Source of the DNA: Acidobacteriota bacterium
GTDB taxonomy: Bacteria > Acidobacteriota > Vicinamibacteria > Vicinamibacterales > UBA2999
Length of the DNA: 64,000 bases
Direction: 5' to 3'
NCBI GenBank assembly: GCA_018000455.1
Contig: JAGNJW010000004.1
Location: 62,001 to 126,000, forward strand
Shown here piece by piece: positions 11,210 to 19,633 of this stretch. The notes under the pieces were generated by a model. It did no database searches and was not told the DNA's origin. It saw only the letters and a list, made by a program, of their open reading frames with translations. Made by a program: the position numbers and the translations under genes. Each line of letters begins with the position of its first letter. The first letter of the stretch is position 1.

Positions 11210-11236
11210 TGTTGTTCTGCAGCCCCACGATGTCAA
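11208..11236 (-). promoter_or_regulatory. Predicted sigma70-like promoter of the TetR/beta-oxidation operon
   Basis: On the minus strand a perfect -35 TTGACA (11236-11231) is followed by a 17-nt spacer and a -10 AACAAT (11213-11208, 4 of 6 to consensus). The start point would fall near 11201, inside the palindrome, leaving a leader of roughly 10 nt before the ATG at 11191. Confidence 0.55.
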
Positions 11237-11307
11237 TCCTCAGACGGCCCGGCGCATCGAACGGCCGGCGCCGGCACGAATGGGGGTCGCTCGTCCGCTA
11301 CGGGTTC

Positions 11308-11313
11308 TATAAT
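11308..11313 (+). promoter_or_regulatory. -10 box (TATAAT) of the ABC importer operon, leaderless arrangement
   Basis: A perfect TATAAT ends 8 nt before the ATG at 11322, so the transcript should begin at or next to the start codon. No good -35 is visible at 16-18 nt spacing. Confidence 0.55.
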
Positions 11314-11321
11314 CGCCGCTC

Positions 11322-12914
11322 ATGTCCCCTCTTCCTCGCGGCGCCGCTCGATTCCCGAGCCTGGCGACCTGGCTCATGCTCGGCGCGTTCGCCCTCACGA
11401 CCCTGCCCGGATGCGGCGGCGGCGATTCCCCGCCTCCGGCCCAGCGTGACCGGCTCATCTTCGCCGCCGCCGCCGACGCCACCACGCTCGACCCGCACAA
11501 CACCACTGACACCGAGTCCGACCAGGTGATCATGATGGTCTACGAGCCGCTGCTCGCCTTCGACGACGCGATGAAGATCGTGCCGCGGCTGGCCGAGCGC
11601 TACGGTGTCGAGCCCGACGGCGTGACGTGGACCTTCCACCTGCGCCCGGGTGTCAGCTTCCATGACGGCGCGCCGTTCGATGCCGAGGCCGTCAAGGCCA
11701 ACTTCACCCGCGTCCTCGACCCGGTCGCCAATCACAAGCGCGTGTCGCTCTTCACGATGATCGATCGCGTAGAGGTCGTTGGTCCGCTGACCATCCGCAT
11801 CGTCACCAAGTACCCGTTCGGAGCCTTCGAGCCCACCATCGCCCACGTGTCGGCGGCGATCGTCAGCCCGAAGGCGGCCAGCACCTACGACAAGGCGTTT
11901 GGCAGCAGCGCCGAAGCCGTGGCGGGCACCGGGCCCTACCGGGTCGCCAGTTGGAAGAAGGACCAGGAGATCGTGCTCGAACGCTACGACGCCTACTGGG
12001 GCACCAAGGGCGTCACGAAGCAGATCGTGTATCGGCCGATTCCTGAAGCCGCCGCGCGGGTGCTCGCGCTCGAGAGCGGCGACGTCGACGTCATCAGCCG
12101 AATCCCGGCCACCGACATCCCACGCCTGGAAGCGCGCCAGGACATCAACGTCTACAAGCTGCCCGGGGTCGGCGCGCAGCAGTTTCGCTTCAACCTCGCG
12201 AAGAAGCCGTTCAAGGACGCCCGCGTTCGGCAAGCCATCTCGTACGCCATCAACCGGCCGTCGATCGTCGAGAATCTCGTTGGCAGCTTCGCCCGTCCGT
12301 CGACGAGTGCCTTGACGTCGATCATGCGCGGTTACACCAATCTCGGCGAGATTCCCTACGATCCGGACAAGGCCCGACAGCTCCTCGCCGAGGCCGGCTA
12401 TCCGCGTGGCTTCAAGACGAAGATCGCCACGACACCACGCTATCCGATGGGCGTGGAGCTGGCCGAGGCCGTAGCGGCCGACCTGAAGAAGGTCGGCATC
12501 GAGGCGACGATCGAGGTCTTCGACTGGGCCACCATGGTGCAGTTCTGGGCTGGCCTGCCGCCCGAGAAGAACCCGCAGGAGATCTTCATCATGGGCGCTG
12601 GCGCCTCGACGGCCGATGCCGATTGGGGCCTCAGGCCGATCTTCAGAACGGCGGCGACCAACGAGAACAACTACGGTTACTACTCGAACGCGGAGTTCGA
12701 CCGGGTGATCGAGGCGGCGATGCGGGAGACCGATCCGGCCAAGCGGCAGGCGCTCTATACGCGGGCGCAGCAGATTGTCTATCTCGAGGATCCCGGAGCG
12801 GTATGGCTCTTCGACACGCTCTACAGCGTGGCGGCCCGCGCCGCCGTGCGCGACCTCACGCCGCAGGCGCTCGGCGTGGTCACGTTCGAGCGTGCCGCCG
12901 TCAGCGGCTCCTGA
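11322..12914 (+). CDS. ABC transporter substrate-binding lipoprotein, peptide/nickel family (SBP_bac_5)
   Basis: A 530-residue periplasmic-side solute receptor. The signal peptide ends in lipobox LPGC (Cys31). Family 5 marks include TTLDPHNTTD, VYEPLLAFDD, TWTFHLRPGVSFHDG and GTGPYRVASW, then VRQAISYAINRP in the second lobe. It would capture oligopeptides, dipeptides or related ligands for the two permeases downstream. The gene follows a TATAAT box by 8 nt and has no visible Shine-Dalgarno. The permease start is 7 nt after its stop. Confidence 0.92.
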   Translation: MSPLPRGAARFPSLATWLMLGAFALTTLPGCGGGDSPPPAQRDRLIFAAAADATTLDPHNTTDTESDQVIMMVYEPLLAFDDAMKIVPRLAERYGVEPDGVTWTFHLRPGVSFHDGAPFDAEAVKANFTRVLDPVANHKRVSLFTMIDRVEVVGPLTIRIVTKYPFGAFEPTIAHVSAAIVSPKAASTYDKAFGSSAEAVAGTGPYRVASWKKDQEIVLERYDAYWGTKGVTKQIVYRPIPEAAARVLALESGDVDVISRIPATDIPRLEARQDINVYKLPGVGAQQFRFNLAKKPFKDARVRQAISYAINRPSIVENLVGSFARPSTSALTSIMRGYTNLGEIPYDPDKARQLLAEAGYPRGFKTKIATTPRYPMGVELAEAVAADLKKVGIEATIEVFDWATMVQFWAGLPPEKNPQEIFIMGAGASTADADWGLRPIFRTAATNENNYGYYSNAEFDRVIEAAMRETDPAKRQALYTRAQQIVYLEDPGAVWLFDTLYSVAARAAVRDLTPQALGVVTFERAAVSGS

Positions 12915-12921
12915 CCCGCTG

Positions 12922-13848
12922 ATGCGCCAGGCCTTTCGGCTGTCGGTCGCCGCCATGGCGCGGCTCCTGCCCGTGCTGGTCGCGATCTCGGTGCTGGTGT
13001 TCTCGATCGTCCACATGATTCCAGGCGACCCGGCGGTCATCGCCGCCGGCCTCGAGGCGTCGCCGGCGACCGTCGAGGCCATTCGCCGCGACCTCGGGCT
13101 CGATCGGCCCCTCGGTGTGCAGTACGGACGCTTCGTGACGCGGGCCCTCCAGGGCGATTTCGGCACCTCGGTGCGCACCGGCGCGCCGGTGGGCCGCGAG
13201 ATTCTCGATCGCCTGCCGCATACGATGATTCTCGCCGCCGGCGGCGTTGCCCTCGCCGTGCTGCTCGGCCTCCTGGTGGGCACCGCCTCGGCGCTGTCGC
13301 GACACGTCTTCGTCGATCGGCTGCTCACGGCCGCCAGCCTCATCGCGGCCTCCACGCCGTCGTACTGGCTGGCGCTCATGCTGATGCTGCTCTTCTCACT
13401 GGCCCTCGGCTGGCTGCCCGCGATCGGCGTGGGCACGCCGCTGCACTATGTGCTTCCGTGTCTCGCGCTCGGCCTGCAATCAGCCGGTGCCGTCGCCCGC
13501 ATGACGCGCGCCTCGGTGCTCGAGGTGCTCACTCAAGACTTCCTGAGAGCGGCCAGGGCCAAGGGCCTGCCCTTCCGGCGCGTGCTTCTGGCGCATGGAC
13601 TGCGCAACGCCCTCCTGCCGGTGCTGAGCCTCGTCGGTCTGCGCATCGGCGGTCTCCTCGCCGGCACCGTGCTCGTCGAGAGTGTCTTTGCCGTGCCCGG
13701 TGTCGGGCGCATGATGGCCGACGCCGTCGTCGCCCGTGACTTTCCGATGGTGCAGGGCGGAGTGCTCGTGGTGGCCGCCATGGTGGTGGCCGTCAACGGC
13801 CTGACCGACGTGGTGGCCGGGCTACTCGACCCGCGGGTGCGGGCGTGA
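12922..13848 (+). CDS. ABC transporter permease, DppB/OppB type
   Basis: A 308-residue inner-membrane permease with about six transmembrane segments. HMIPGDPAVIAAG after the first helix is the DppB family mark. The cytoplasmic coupling loop is the EAA-type DFLRAARAKGLP segment followed by LLAHGLRNALLP. VLVESVFAVPGVGRMMADAV and RDFPMVQGG are also conserved in this family. The chosen ATG lies 7 nt after the binding-protein stop; the frame extends further upstream only as overlap. It overlaps the next permease by 4 nt. Confidence 0.92.
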   Translation: MRQAFRLSVAAMARLLPVLVAISVLVFSIVHMIPGDPAVIAAGLEASPATVEAIRRDLGLDRPLGVQYGRFVTRALQGDFGTSVRTGAPVGREILDRLPHTMILAAGGVALAVLLGLLVGTASALSRHVFVDRLLTAASLIAASTPSYWLALMLMLLFSLALGWLPAIGVGTPLHYVLPCLALGLQSAGAVARMTRASVLEVLTQDFLRAARAKGLPFRRVLLAHGLRNALLPVLSLVGLRIGGLLAGTVLVESVFAVPGVGRMMADAVVARDFPMVQGGVLVVAAMVVAVNGLTDVVAGLLDPRVRA

Positions 13849-14675
13849 CCGGCATCTGGTCGCGTCTTCGCCGCGACACGTTCGCGCTCGGATCGCTGGG
13901 CGTGCTCGTCCTGGCCACGGCCGCCGCCCTGTTCGGACCCTGGCTCACGCCTTTCGACCCATTGGCCGTCGACCTGGCAGCCAACTACCAACCGAGTTCG
14001 GCCGCGCACCCGCTCGGCACCGACCATCTCGGCCGCGACACCTTGAGCCGCCTGATCGCCGGCGCGCGCGTGTCGCTTGGCATTGCCCTGGCAGCCACGG
14101 CCACGGGGCTCACCGCCGGCGGCGCCATCGGCCTGCTGGCAGCCTGGCGGCGGGGGCTCGTGGAGCGGGCGCTCCTGCAACTGGTCGACATACTGCTGGC
14201 GCTGCCCGAGCTGCTACTGGCCATGACGGCGATCACCATTCTCGGCCGGGGCACGATCTCCACCGTGGTCGCCGTGGCGGTCTACGCCGTGCCGAGCTTC
14301 GCACGCATCGTGAGGGCAGCGGCGCAGCCCCTGGTGCACGGAGAGTTCGTGGCCGCCGCTCGCGCCTCCGGCGCCTCGGACCTTCGCGTGCTCGTCTACC
14401 ACGTGCTGCCCGGCTGCTGGTCGCCGATTCTCGCCCACACGACGGTGATGCTCGGCAGTGCCATCCTGCTCGCTTCTGGCCTCTCATTCCTCGGCCTCGG
14501 CGTGCAACCGCCGGCTGCGGAGTGGGGCGCGATGCTCTCGCGCGGACGAGAGCTGCTGCGGACGGCGCCGCTTGGCGCGGTGGCGCCTGGCGTGGCCATC
14601 ACAGCGACCGTGCTCGGCTTCTCGGTACTCGGCGACGGGCTGCGCGACGCGGCCGAAGTGCGCCGCCGGCGCTAG
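13845..14675 (+). CDS. ABC transporter permease, DppC/OppC type
   Basis: A 276-residue partner permease. HPLGTDHLGRDTLSRLI is the DppC signature near residue 55, and the coupling loop is FVAAARASGASDLRVLVYHVLP. LSFLGLGVQPPAAEWGAML is the usual C-terminal signature. The GTG start overlaps the preceding stop (GTGA). No ATPase (DppD/DppF) follows: the next gene converges and its stop codon shares the CTAG at 14672-14675. The importer must borrow ATPases encoded elsewhere or be incomplete. Confidence 0.92.
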   Translation: MTGIWSRLRRDTFALGSLGVLVLATAAALFGPWLTPFDPLAVDLAANYQPSSAAHPLGTDHLGRDTLSRLIAGARVSLGIALAATATGLTAGGAIGLLAAWRRGLVERALLQLVDILLALPELLLAMTAITILGRGTISTVVAVAVYAVPSFARIVRAAAQPLVHGEFVAAARASGASDLRVLVYHVLPGCWSPILAHTTVMLGSAILLASGLSFLGLGVQPPAAEWGAMLSRGRELLRTAPLGAVAPGVAITATVLGFSVLGDGLRDAAEVRRRR

Positions 14676-15886
14676 CGGATCGCGCGGTCGGCGATCGCCT
14701 TGAATTTCTGCCGCAGGCCGTCGGGATTGGCAGGCGAGCTCTGCGTCATCAGCACGACGACGGTCTCTTTTGCCGGATCGTTCCAGAAGATCGTGCCAGC
14801 GGTGCCATCCCAGCCGTACTCGCCGAGGCTCGCCGTCGAACCGCCAGCGTCCATCACCACGTTGACGTTGGCCAAGCCCCACCCCATGCGGCCGCCGCGT
14901 GCTTTCAGCACATCGGCCGGCAGACCGTTGACGGTCATCCGCTGCGCTGTGTCGGCCTTCAGCAGGCGCCTGCCGTTGAACGTGCCCTTGTCGAGCAGCA
15001 TCTGGCTGAAGCGCAGGAAGTCTGGCACGCTCGACACGAGACCGACGGCCCCCTCCAGTAGCGCGGGACGCTCCGTGAACGGCACCGCCTCGAGATCCAC
15101 CGGCGCGAGTCCGCCGTCTGGGGCCGGGCCGTAAGCCGTGGCGAGGCGGCCGCGCCGCTCGCCCTCAACCCAGAACCCGGTGTCGGTCATGCCGAGGGGC
15201 CCGAAGACGCGCCGCGACAGGAACCGGTCGAACGCTTCGCCCGACCAGACCTCGACGAGACGGCCGAGCACGGTCGTCGCCTCGCTGTAGCGAAAGCGCG
15301 TGTGCGGGTCTTCCATGAGCGGCGCCCGGGTGATCTTGCCGACGAACTCGGGCAGCGTGTCGCTGCGCGAGCGAACGCCGAGCGCGCGATAGAGATCCGA
15401 GGTGCGATGACTGAGGCCCGAGGTATGCAGCAGCAAGTCCTCGACCGTGACTGGCCGCGCGGGTGGGCGCGGCGTGGCGCCCGGCGTGTCGACCACTTTG
15501 ACGCCGGCGAATTCTGGCAGGTACTTCGAGACCGGGTCGTCGAGACGGAAGCGCCCCTCGTCGTGGAGCATCATCACCGCCACGGCGGTGACGGCCTTGG
15601 TCATCGAATAGATGCGGAAGAGCGACCGCTCCGTCATCGGCGCCTTCGATGTTCGGTCCTGCACTCCCACGGCTTTCAGGTAGCCCACATGGCCGCGGCG
15701 GGCGATGGCCGCCACGCCGCCGGCGATCCTCCCGTCGACGACGAACTGTTCGAGCAAGGCCGTCGCCTCCGCAAGCGCGTCTGGATCGAGGCCGATGGCG
15801 GCTGGAGGCGACTCGGGGAGTGGCCGCTGACCGGCGAGCGTCGCCGCCAGCAGCGTCGTGCCGAGAACGACGAGGGATGCGCGCAT
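14672..15886 (-). CDS. Serine hydrolase, beta-lactamase/class C esterase fold
   Basis: A 404-residue exported protein; the first 19 residues form a signal peptide. The catalytic serine-lysine pair is Ser94 and Lys97 in YSMTK. The second motif is Tyr-Ser in RYSEATT, and the C-terminal motif lies around GWDGTAGTIFW, as in EstB-type esterases and class C-related peptidases. The lysine-threonine-glycine of true beta-lactamases is not seen, so esterase or D-peptidase activity is more likely than antibiotic resistance. The ATG overlaps the upstream peptidase stop by 1 nt (TGATG), suggesting coupled expression with the M19 dipeptidase. Confidence 0.85.
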   Translation of the reverse strand: MRASLVVLGTTLLAATLAGQRPLPESPPAAIGLDPDALAEATALLEQFVVDGRIAGGVAAIARRGHVGYLKAVGVQDRTSKAPMTERSLFRIYSMTKAVTAVAVMMLHDEGRFRLDDPVSKYLPEFAGVKVVDTPGATPRPPARPVTVEDLLLHTSGLSHRTSDLYRALGVRSRSDTLPEFVGKITRAPLMEDPHTRFRYSEATTVLGRLVEVWSGEAFDRFLSRRVFGPLGMTDTGFWVEGERRGRLATAYGPAPDGGLAPVDLEAVPFTERPALLEGAVGLVSSVPDFLRFSQMLLDKGTFNGRRLLKADTAQRMTVNGLPADVLKARGGRMGWGLANVNVVMDAGGSTASLGEYGWDGTAGTIFWNDPAKETVVVLMTQSSPANPDGLRQKFKAIADRAIR

Positions 15887-16971
15887 CACGCCCGTCCTTC
15901 TACAGGGCGCTGCCCGTCCTGGCGGTGCCAGACCTGCTCGAAGAGGCGCAGCGAGTGCTCGCCGAGAACGCCGCGAACGTCGTCTTCGCCCAGCCCACGG
16001 GCCAGCATTCTGTCGGCCAGGCCGAAGACGTGCGCGTAGTCGCTGAAGCCATCGAGCGACCGCTTCGCCGAGCGAGTGTCGGCGGTCACGTGCCTTCCGT
16101 ACTCCTCGGCGATGTTCGGGAAGGGCGGCTCGCCCCACGGGTCAGCCTCGTGGCGTGGATAGGTGCCGAGCGACATGTCGGTCGAGAACGCCAGGCGCGA
16201 CGTGCCGCCCAGGAGGTCGGCGGTGTAGACGACCATGTCGATGTACTCATCGAGCGTCGGCCAGTGCGTGGTGGCGGGGCGCATGACGAGCGGGCCCCAC
16301 GCGACGAGACCTATGAGCCCGCCCCGCGCCGCACACGCGCGAATCAGCTCATCGTCGATGTTCCGGGGATTCGGGGCCAGCCGGCCGGGATTCGAGTGGC
16401 TGAAGATCACCGGATCGCGGCTCTGGTCGATGATCTCGAGGGCCGAGCGTTTGCCGACGTGTGTGCAGTCGAGCACCAGGCCGAGGCGATTGCATTCCTC
16501 GACGACCAGGCGCCCGAATCGCGTCACGCCGCCGCTGGTCGTGTCGAGCAGGCCGTCGCAGATCTCGTTCGTGCGGTTGTAGGCCGGAATCATCACCCGC
16601 AGGCCGAGCCGGTGCATGGCCTCGAGGCGGTGGAGCTTGCCGCCGATGAAGTCGCCGCCTTGCGAGAAGAGCAGCAAGGCGGCATTGCCGACGGCCCGTG
16701 CCTGCCGCACCTCGGTCACCGTCGTCGCCACCGTCAGGTGTGGGTGCTGGCGGGCCACGAGATGCCAGGACATCAGCCGTTCGACGGCCGCGTCGAAGGT
16801 GTCGTGCGGTTCGAAGGCCGTCACGCCGTAGGCCGTCACGCCGTGGCGGTGCGCGACGTCGAAACCGGCGTCGGGCCACGCCTGCATACAGAGGTCGACG
16901 ACGAGGAACGGACACGGGCCGTTCACCACGCTGTGCATGCCGCCATTGTCACGATCGGGTGCCACGGTCAT
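15886..16971 (-). CDS. Membrane dipeptidase-like protein (peptidase M19 family), atypical metal site
   Basis: A 361-residue TIM-barrel protein of the M19 (renal dipeptidase) family. Recognisable elements are LDCTHVGKRS (His ligand), VIFSHSNPGRL (His ligand and substrate arginine region) and FSTDMSLG (Asp). The N-terminal HxD zinc motif of typical members is absent (VVDLCMQAWPD instead), and the bridging glutamate region reads FSQGGDF. One metal site may therefore be altered. No signal peptide is evident. An inner ATG (MHSVV, at 16938) could be the true start. It lies 4 nt after the ABC permease stop and is coupled to the serine hydrolase. Confidence 0.82.
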   Translation of the reverse strand: MTVAPDRDNGGMHSVVNGPCPFLVVDLCMQAWPDAGFDVAHRHGVTAYGVTAFEPHDTFDAAVERLMSWHLVARQHPHLTVATTVTEVRQARAVGNAALLLFSQGGDFIGGKLHRLEAMHRLGLRVMIPAYNRTNEICDGLLDTTSGGVTRFGRLVVEECNRLGLVLDCTHVGKRSALEIIDQSRDPVIFSHSNPGRLAPNPRNIDDELIRACAARGGLIGLVAWGPLVMRPATTHWPTLDEYIDMVVYTADLLGGTSRLAFSTDMSLGTYPRHEADPWGEPPFPNIAEEYGRHVTADTRSAKRSLDGFSDYAHVFGLADRMLARGLGEDDVRGVLGEHSLRLFEQVWHRQDGQRPVEGRA

Positions 16972-16975
16972 CGGA

Positions 16976-17791
16976 TCACGTCCATCTGATCAGGATACGC
17001 TCTCGGTCGAACGCGCGCACGGCCACGACGGCCAGAGCGACAGCGATCGCCAGCAGGACCAAGGTGGCGACGACGAGGTCGACGGTGTGGAAGGTCGTCT
17101 GGCCGTTCAGTTGCGCCACGAACACGGCCACGAGCGGCAGCACGATCACGACGCCGGCCTGCTGTGCCGAGCGGGCGTCTTTCGCCCGCGTCGAGACGAT
17201 GGCGCCGAGCGTGAGGGCGACGAGTGCTGCTGCCGGCGCCACCCCGCCAACGAGGGTCAGGGCGCGCCAGGTCACGAGCGTCGACGCGACACCCGGCTCG
17301 GCCGTGGTCGCGACCAGGCCCAGCAAGAGCGCGTAGCCGGTCAGCAGTGACGCCAGCGCCACGAGCAACGCCGCGCCCGTCTTGGCGAGCAGCAGCTCGC
17401 CCGTCGTGAGCGGAGTAGCCAGCAGTGGTTCGAGCGTCCGGGACTGTTTCTCGCCAACGATGGACGTCGTGACGAGCGTCATGGCGCCGACGACCGGCAC
17501 CAGCGCCATCAAGGGCAGGAACTGGTGGAAGAGCAGCACCTGCACCACCGCCGTATCCGGCAGCCCATGGGTGCCGGGCAGGGCCAACTGCCGTGCCAGA
17601 CGCACCACGTCTCCCGCTTCGTCGAGGGGCTCGCCCGACCATGCCGGTATCCCCACGGCGATGACGACCGGCATCAGGACGGCGGTGACGAGCATGGCCG
17701 CCGGTCCCAGGAACACGCCTTTCGTGGCGGCGAACTCGGCGAACTCCTTAGCCACGACCGCGGTGATGCGGGACAGCGAGGCCCTGATCAT
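16976..17791 (-). CDS. ABC-2 type transporter permease
   Basis: A 271-residue membrane protein with about six hydrophobic segments. The motif GEKQSRTLEPLLATPL after the second segment is typical of ABC-2/NatB-type permeases, as is the following TTGELLLAK. It forms an exporter with the ATPase gene immediately upstream, which it overlaps by 4 nt. Nothing in the sequence indicates the exported substrate. A large periplasmic loop between segments 1 and 2 is present but shorter than in full NatB proteins. Confidence 0.85.
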   Translation of the reverse strand: MIRASLSRITAVVAKEFAEFAATKGVFLGPAAMLVTAVLMPVVIAVGIPAWSGEPLDEAGDVVRLARQLALPGTHGLPDTAVVQVLLFHQFLPLMALVPVVGAMTLVTTSIVGEKQSRTLEPLLATPLTTGELLLAKTGAALLVALASLLTGYALLLGLVATTAEPGVASTLVTWRALTLVGGVAPAAALVALTLGAIVSTRAKDARSAQQAGVVIVLPLVAVFVAQLNGQTTFHTVDLVVATLVLLAIAVALAVVAVRAFDRERILIRWT

Positions 17792-18522
17792 GCCTCACCC
17801 GTCAGGGCAAGATACACGTCCTCGAGCGTGACCCCGCCCGGCCGCACGCCGAGGCCGTACGGCGTGTCGAGGCCGAGAAGCCGTGTCTTCACGATGCCGA
17901 TGCGGCCGGCAAGGGCCTCGGCTTCCGCCAGGTTGTGGGTGCAGACGAGGGCCGCCGCGCCGTCACGCGCCAGATTCGTCACGATCGCACGGACGTCCTT
18001 GGCCGCGGCCGGATCGAGGCCCGAGGTCGGTTCGTCGAGCAACAGCACGGCCGGCGCGTGCAGAATGGCGCGCGCGATGGCCACCCGCTGACGAAGTCCT
18101 TTCGACAGCACCGCCGCGACGTCGTTGGCGCGGCCGGCCAGGCCCAGCTGCTCGAGGACACGGCGAACGCGGGCCGCCGGCTCGGCCACGGCGTGGAGCC
18201 GCGCGTAGGTCATGAGATTCGTCCATACGCTCAGCCGATCCCAGAGCCCCGGCGTCTCCGTGAGCAGGCCAACGCGCGCCCTGAGCGTGGCTTGGTCGTG
18301 GCCTGCCAGCGCGACTCCTGCCACCGTGCCCTCACCTGAGCTCGGCCCGAGCAGCCCGGCGAGCAGGCGCAGAGTGGTGGTCTTGCCGGCGCCGTTTGGT
18401 CCGAGCAGCGCGACGATCTCGCCGGGTGCCACGGTGAGCGTCAGGTCCTCGACCGCGACCCGGTCGTCGAAGTGCCGGGTAAGGCGCCTGACATCGATGG
18501 CGGCGGTGGTGGCACCTGGCAT
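17788..18522 (-). CDS. ABC transporter ATP-binding protein
   Basis: A 244-residue ATPase subunit. Walker A is GPNGAGKTTT; the Q-loop is near LLTETPGLWD; the signature is LSKGLRQRVA; Walker B is AVLLLDEPTSGLDP; the switch histidine is in VCTHNLAEAE. It pairs with the ABC-2 permease whose start it overlaps by 4 nt. The gene is followed, in the direction of transcription, by permease, M19 dipeptidase and serine hydrolase, all with gaps of 4 nt or less, so these four are probably one operon. Confidence 0.93.
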   Translation of the reverse strand: MPGATTAAIDVRRLTRHFDDRVAVEDLTLTVAPGEIVALLGPNGAGKTTTLRLLAGLLGPSSGEGTVAGVALAGHDQATLRARVGLLTETPGLWDRLSVWTNLMTYARLHAVAEPAARVRRVLEQLGLAGRANDVAAVLSKGLRQRVAIARAILHAPAVLLLDEPTSGLDPAAAKDVRAIVTNLARDGAAALVCTHNLAEAEALAGRIGIVKTRLLGLDTPYGLGVRPGGVTLEDVYLALTGEA

Positions 18523-18549
18523 CGTCGGTGGGGCGGGCGGCGCCAGGGG

Positions 18550-19566
18550 TCAGCGGCCCTCGAAGGCGTTGCGAATGGCCGCGAAGAACGTCTCGGCCAT
18601 TCGCTGATAGCCAGCCTCGGTCGGGTGTAGACCGTCGATGCCGATGTAGAGCGGAACGTTCGGTGCGAGCGCCGCATAGAGGTCGACGAACGTGGCGCCT
18701 TCGGCTACGGCACCGCTGCTGATGAGGGCGTTCAGCGTCTGTACCTGCGGCCCCGAGAGCGTGTTCGCGCCGCCCGCACGCGGCGGAGGCAGCGATGCGA
18801 CGAAGACGGCGGCTCCCCGGGCGCGCGCCGCTCGCACCATCGATCGGAGTGCGAGGAGTGCCGGCTCGATGCCCGCCACTCCGATGGCCTGGAGGTCGTT
18901 GGCGCCTTCGAGCAGCAGCACCACCTGCGGGCTGGTCGAGGCCAGGACGCCTGGCAGACGTCTGGCGCCGTCGACGACCCACTCGCGCGGCAGTCCGGCG
19001 TTGGTGACGACGAACTGCGAGGCCTGGGTCGTGTAGCGGCTGCGCAGGAGCGTCAGCAGTTTGGTCGGATACGACTGGCTCGGTACCAGGATCATCTTGA
19101 ACTGTGGGAACCCGTTGACGTCGAGCGCCGTCGTCGTCGGCACGGTGATTTCGCCCGACGTCGTGCTGTCGCCGAAGGCCAGGAAGTTCGTTCGCGACAG
19201 TGGCGGTGGCGCGATGTTGATGTTGAACGTGCAGCTTGCGGCCGCACCACGCGCGTCGGTGGCCTGACAGGAGACGCGGGTCGACCCCACCGGGAAGGTC
19301 GTGCCGGTGGGTGAGCAGGAGCCCGTGACCGGCAACACGCCGCCGCTTGTCGTCGGTGTCGGCACCTGGATCGTCACCGGTGCGCCGGTGAACGACTGCC
19401 CGACGACGTCGGCGGGACACTGCAGCGCGAAGGGTTGGATGACCGGGCCGGTGGGAGTCGGCGGCGCATCCTCGCCGCAGGCGGCAGCAAGTGCGGCCAC
19501 CACGGCGACGAGCAGCAGACGGAGCCACGCGCGTCTGGCGGGGGCCTTGGCAATCGGCCAGCTCAT
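18550..19566 (-). CDS. SGNH/GDSL hydrolase lipoprotein with N-terminal HYR-like domain
   Basis: A 338-residue secreted lipoprotein with lipobox LAAAC (Cys30). Residues about 44-118 form an HYR-like immunoglobulin fold, with paired cysteines and the FPVGSTRVSCQATDARG pattern. The C-terminal SGNH hydrolase has block I FGDSTTSGE (Ser134), block III EGANDL and block V GLHPTEAGY with the catalytic aspartate-histidine region. It probably removes acyl or acetyl groups from a surface glycan or lipid. A TATGAT box lies 11 nt before the ATG, with no Shine-Dalgarno. It is 27 nt upstream of the ABC ATPase gene. Confidence 0.88.
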   Translation of the reverse strand: MSWPIAKAPARRAWLRLLLVAVVAALAAACGEDAPPTPTGPVIQPFALQCPADVVGQSFTGAPVTIQVPTPTTSGGVLPVTGSCSPTGTTFPVGSTRVSCQATDARGAAASCTFNINIAPPPLSRTNFLAFGDSTTSGEITVPTTTALDVNGFPQFKMILVPSQSYPTKLLTLLRSRYTTQASQFVVTNAGLPREWVVDGARRLPGVLASTSPQVVLLLEGANDLQAIGVAGIEPALLALRSMVRAARARGAAVFVASLPPPRAGGANTLSGPQVQTLNALISSGAVAEGATFVDLYAALAPNVPLYIGIDGLHPTEAGYQRMAETFFAAIRNAFEGR

Positions 19567-19577
19567 GGGAGATCCAG

Positions 19578-19583
19578 ATCATA
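19578..19583 (-). promoter_or_regulatory. -10 box (TATGAT) of the SGNH hydrolase gene
   Basis: TATGAT (5 of 6) on the minus strand ends 11 nt before the ATG at 19566, giving a predicted leader of only a few nucleotides. A matching -35 is not clear. Confidence 0.45.
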
Positions 19584-19633
19584 CCGGCCAGCAGCCACGC
19601 CGGCCAGAGGGGGCCGGTCGGCCGGGGGAGGCC

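Noticed and set aside
11191..11236. TetR start at TTG 11236 or ATG 11209
   Set aside because: Both would put the promoter -35 or the operator inside the coding sequence, and the extra residues have no family similarity.
14672..15886. Beta-lactamase resistance gene
   Set aside because: Only the serine-lysine and Tyr-Ser motifs are seen; the third motif fits esterases, and the genomic context is chromosomal, with no mobile element.
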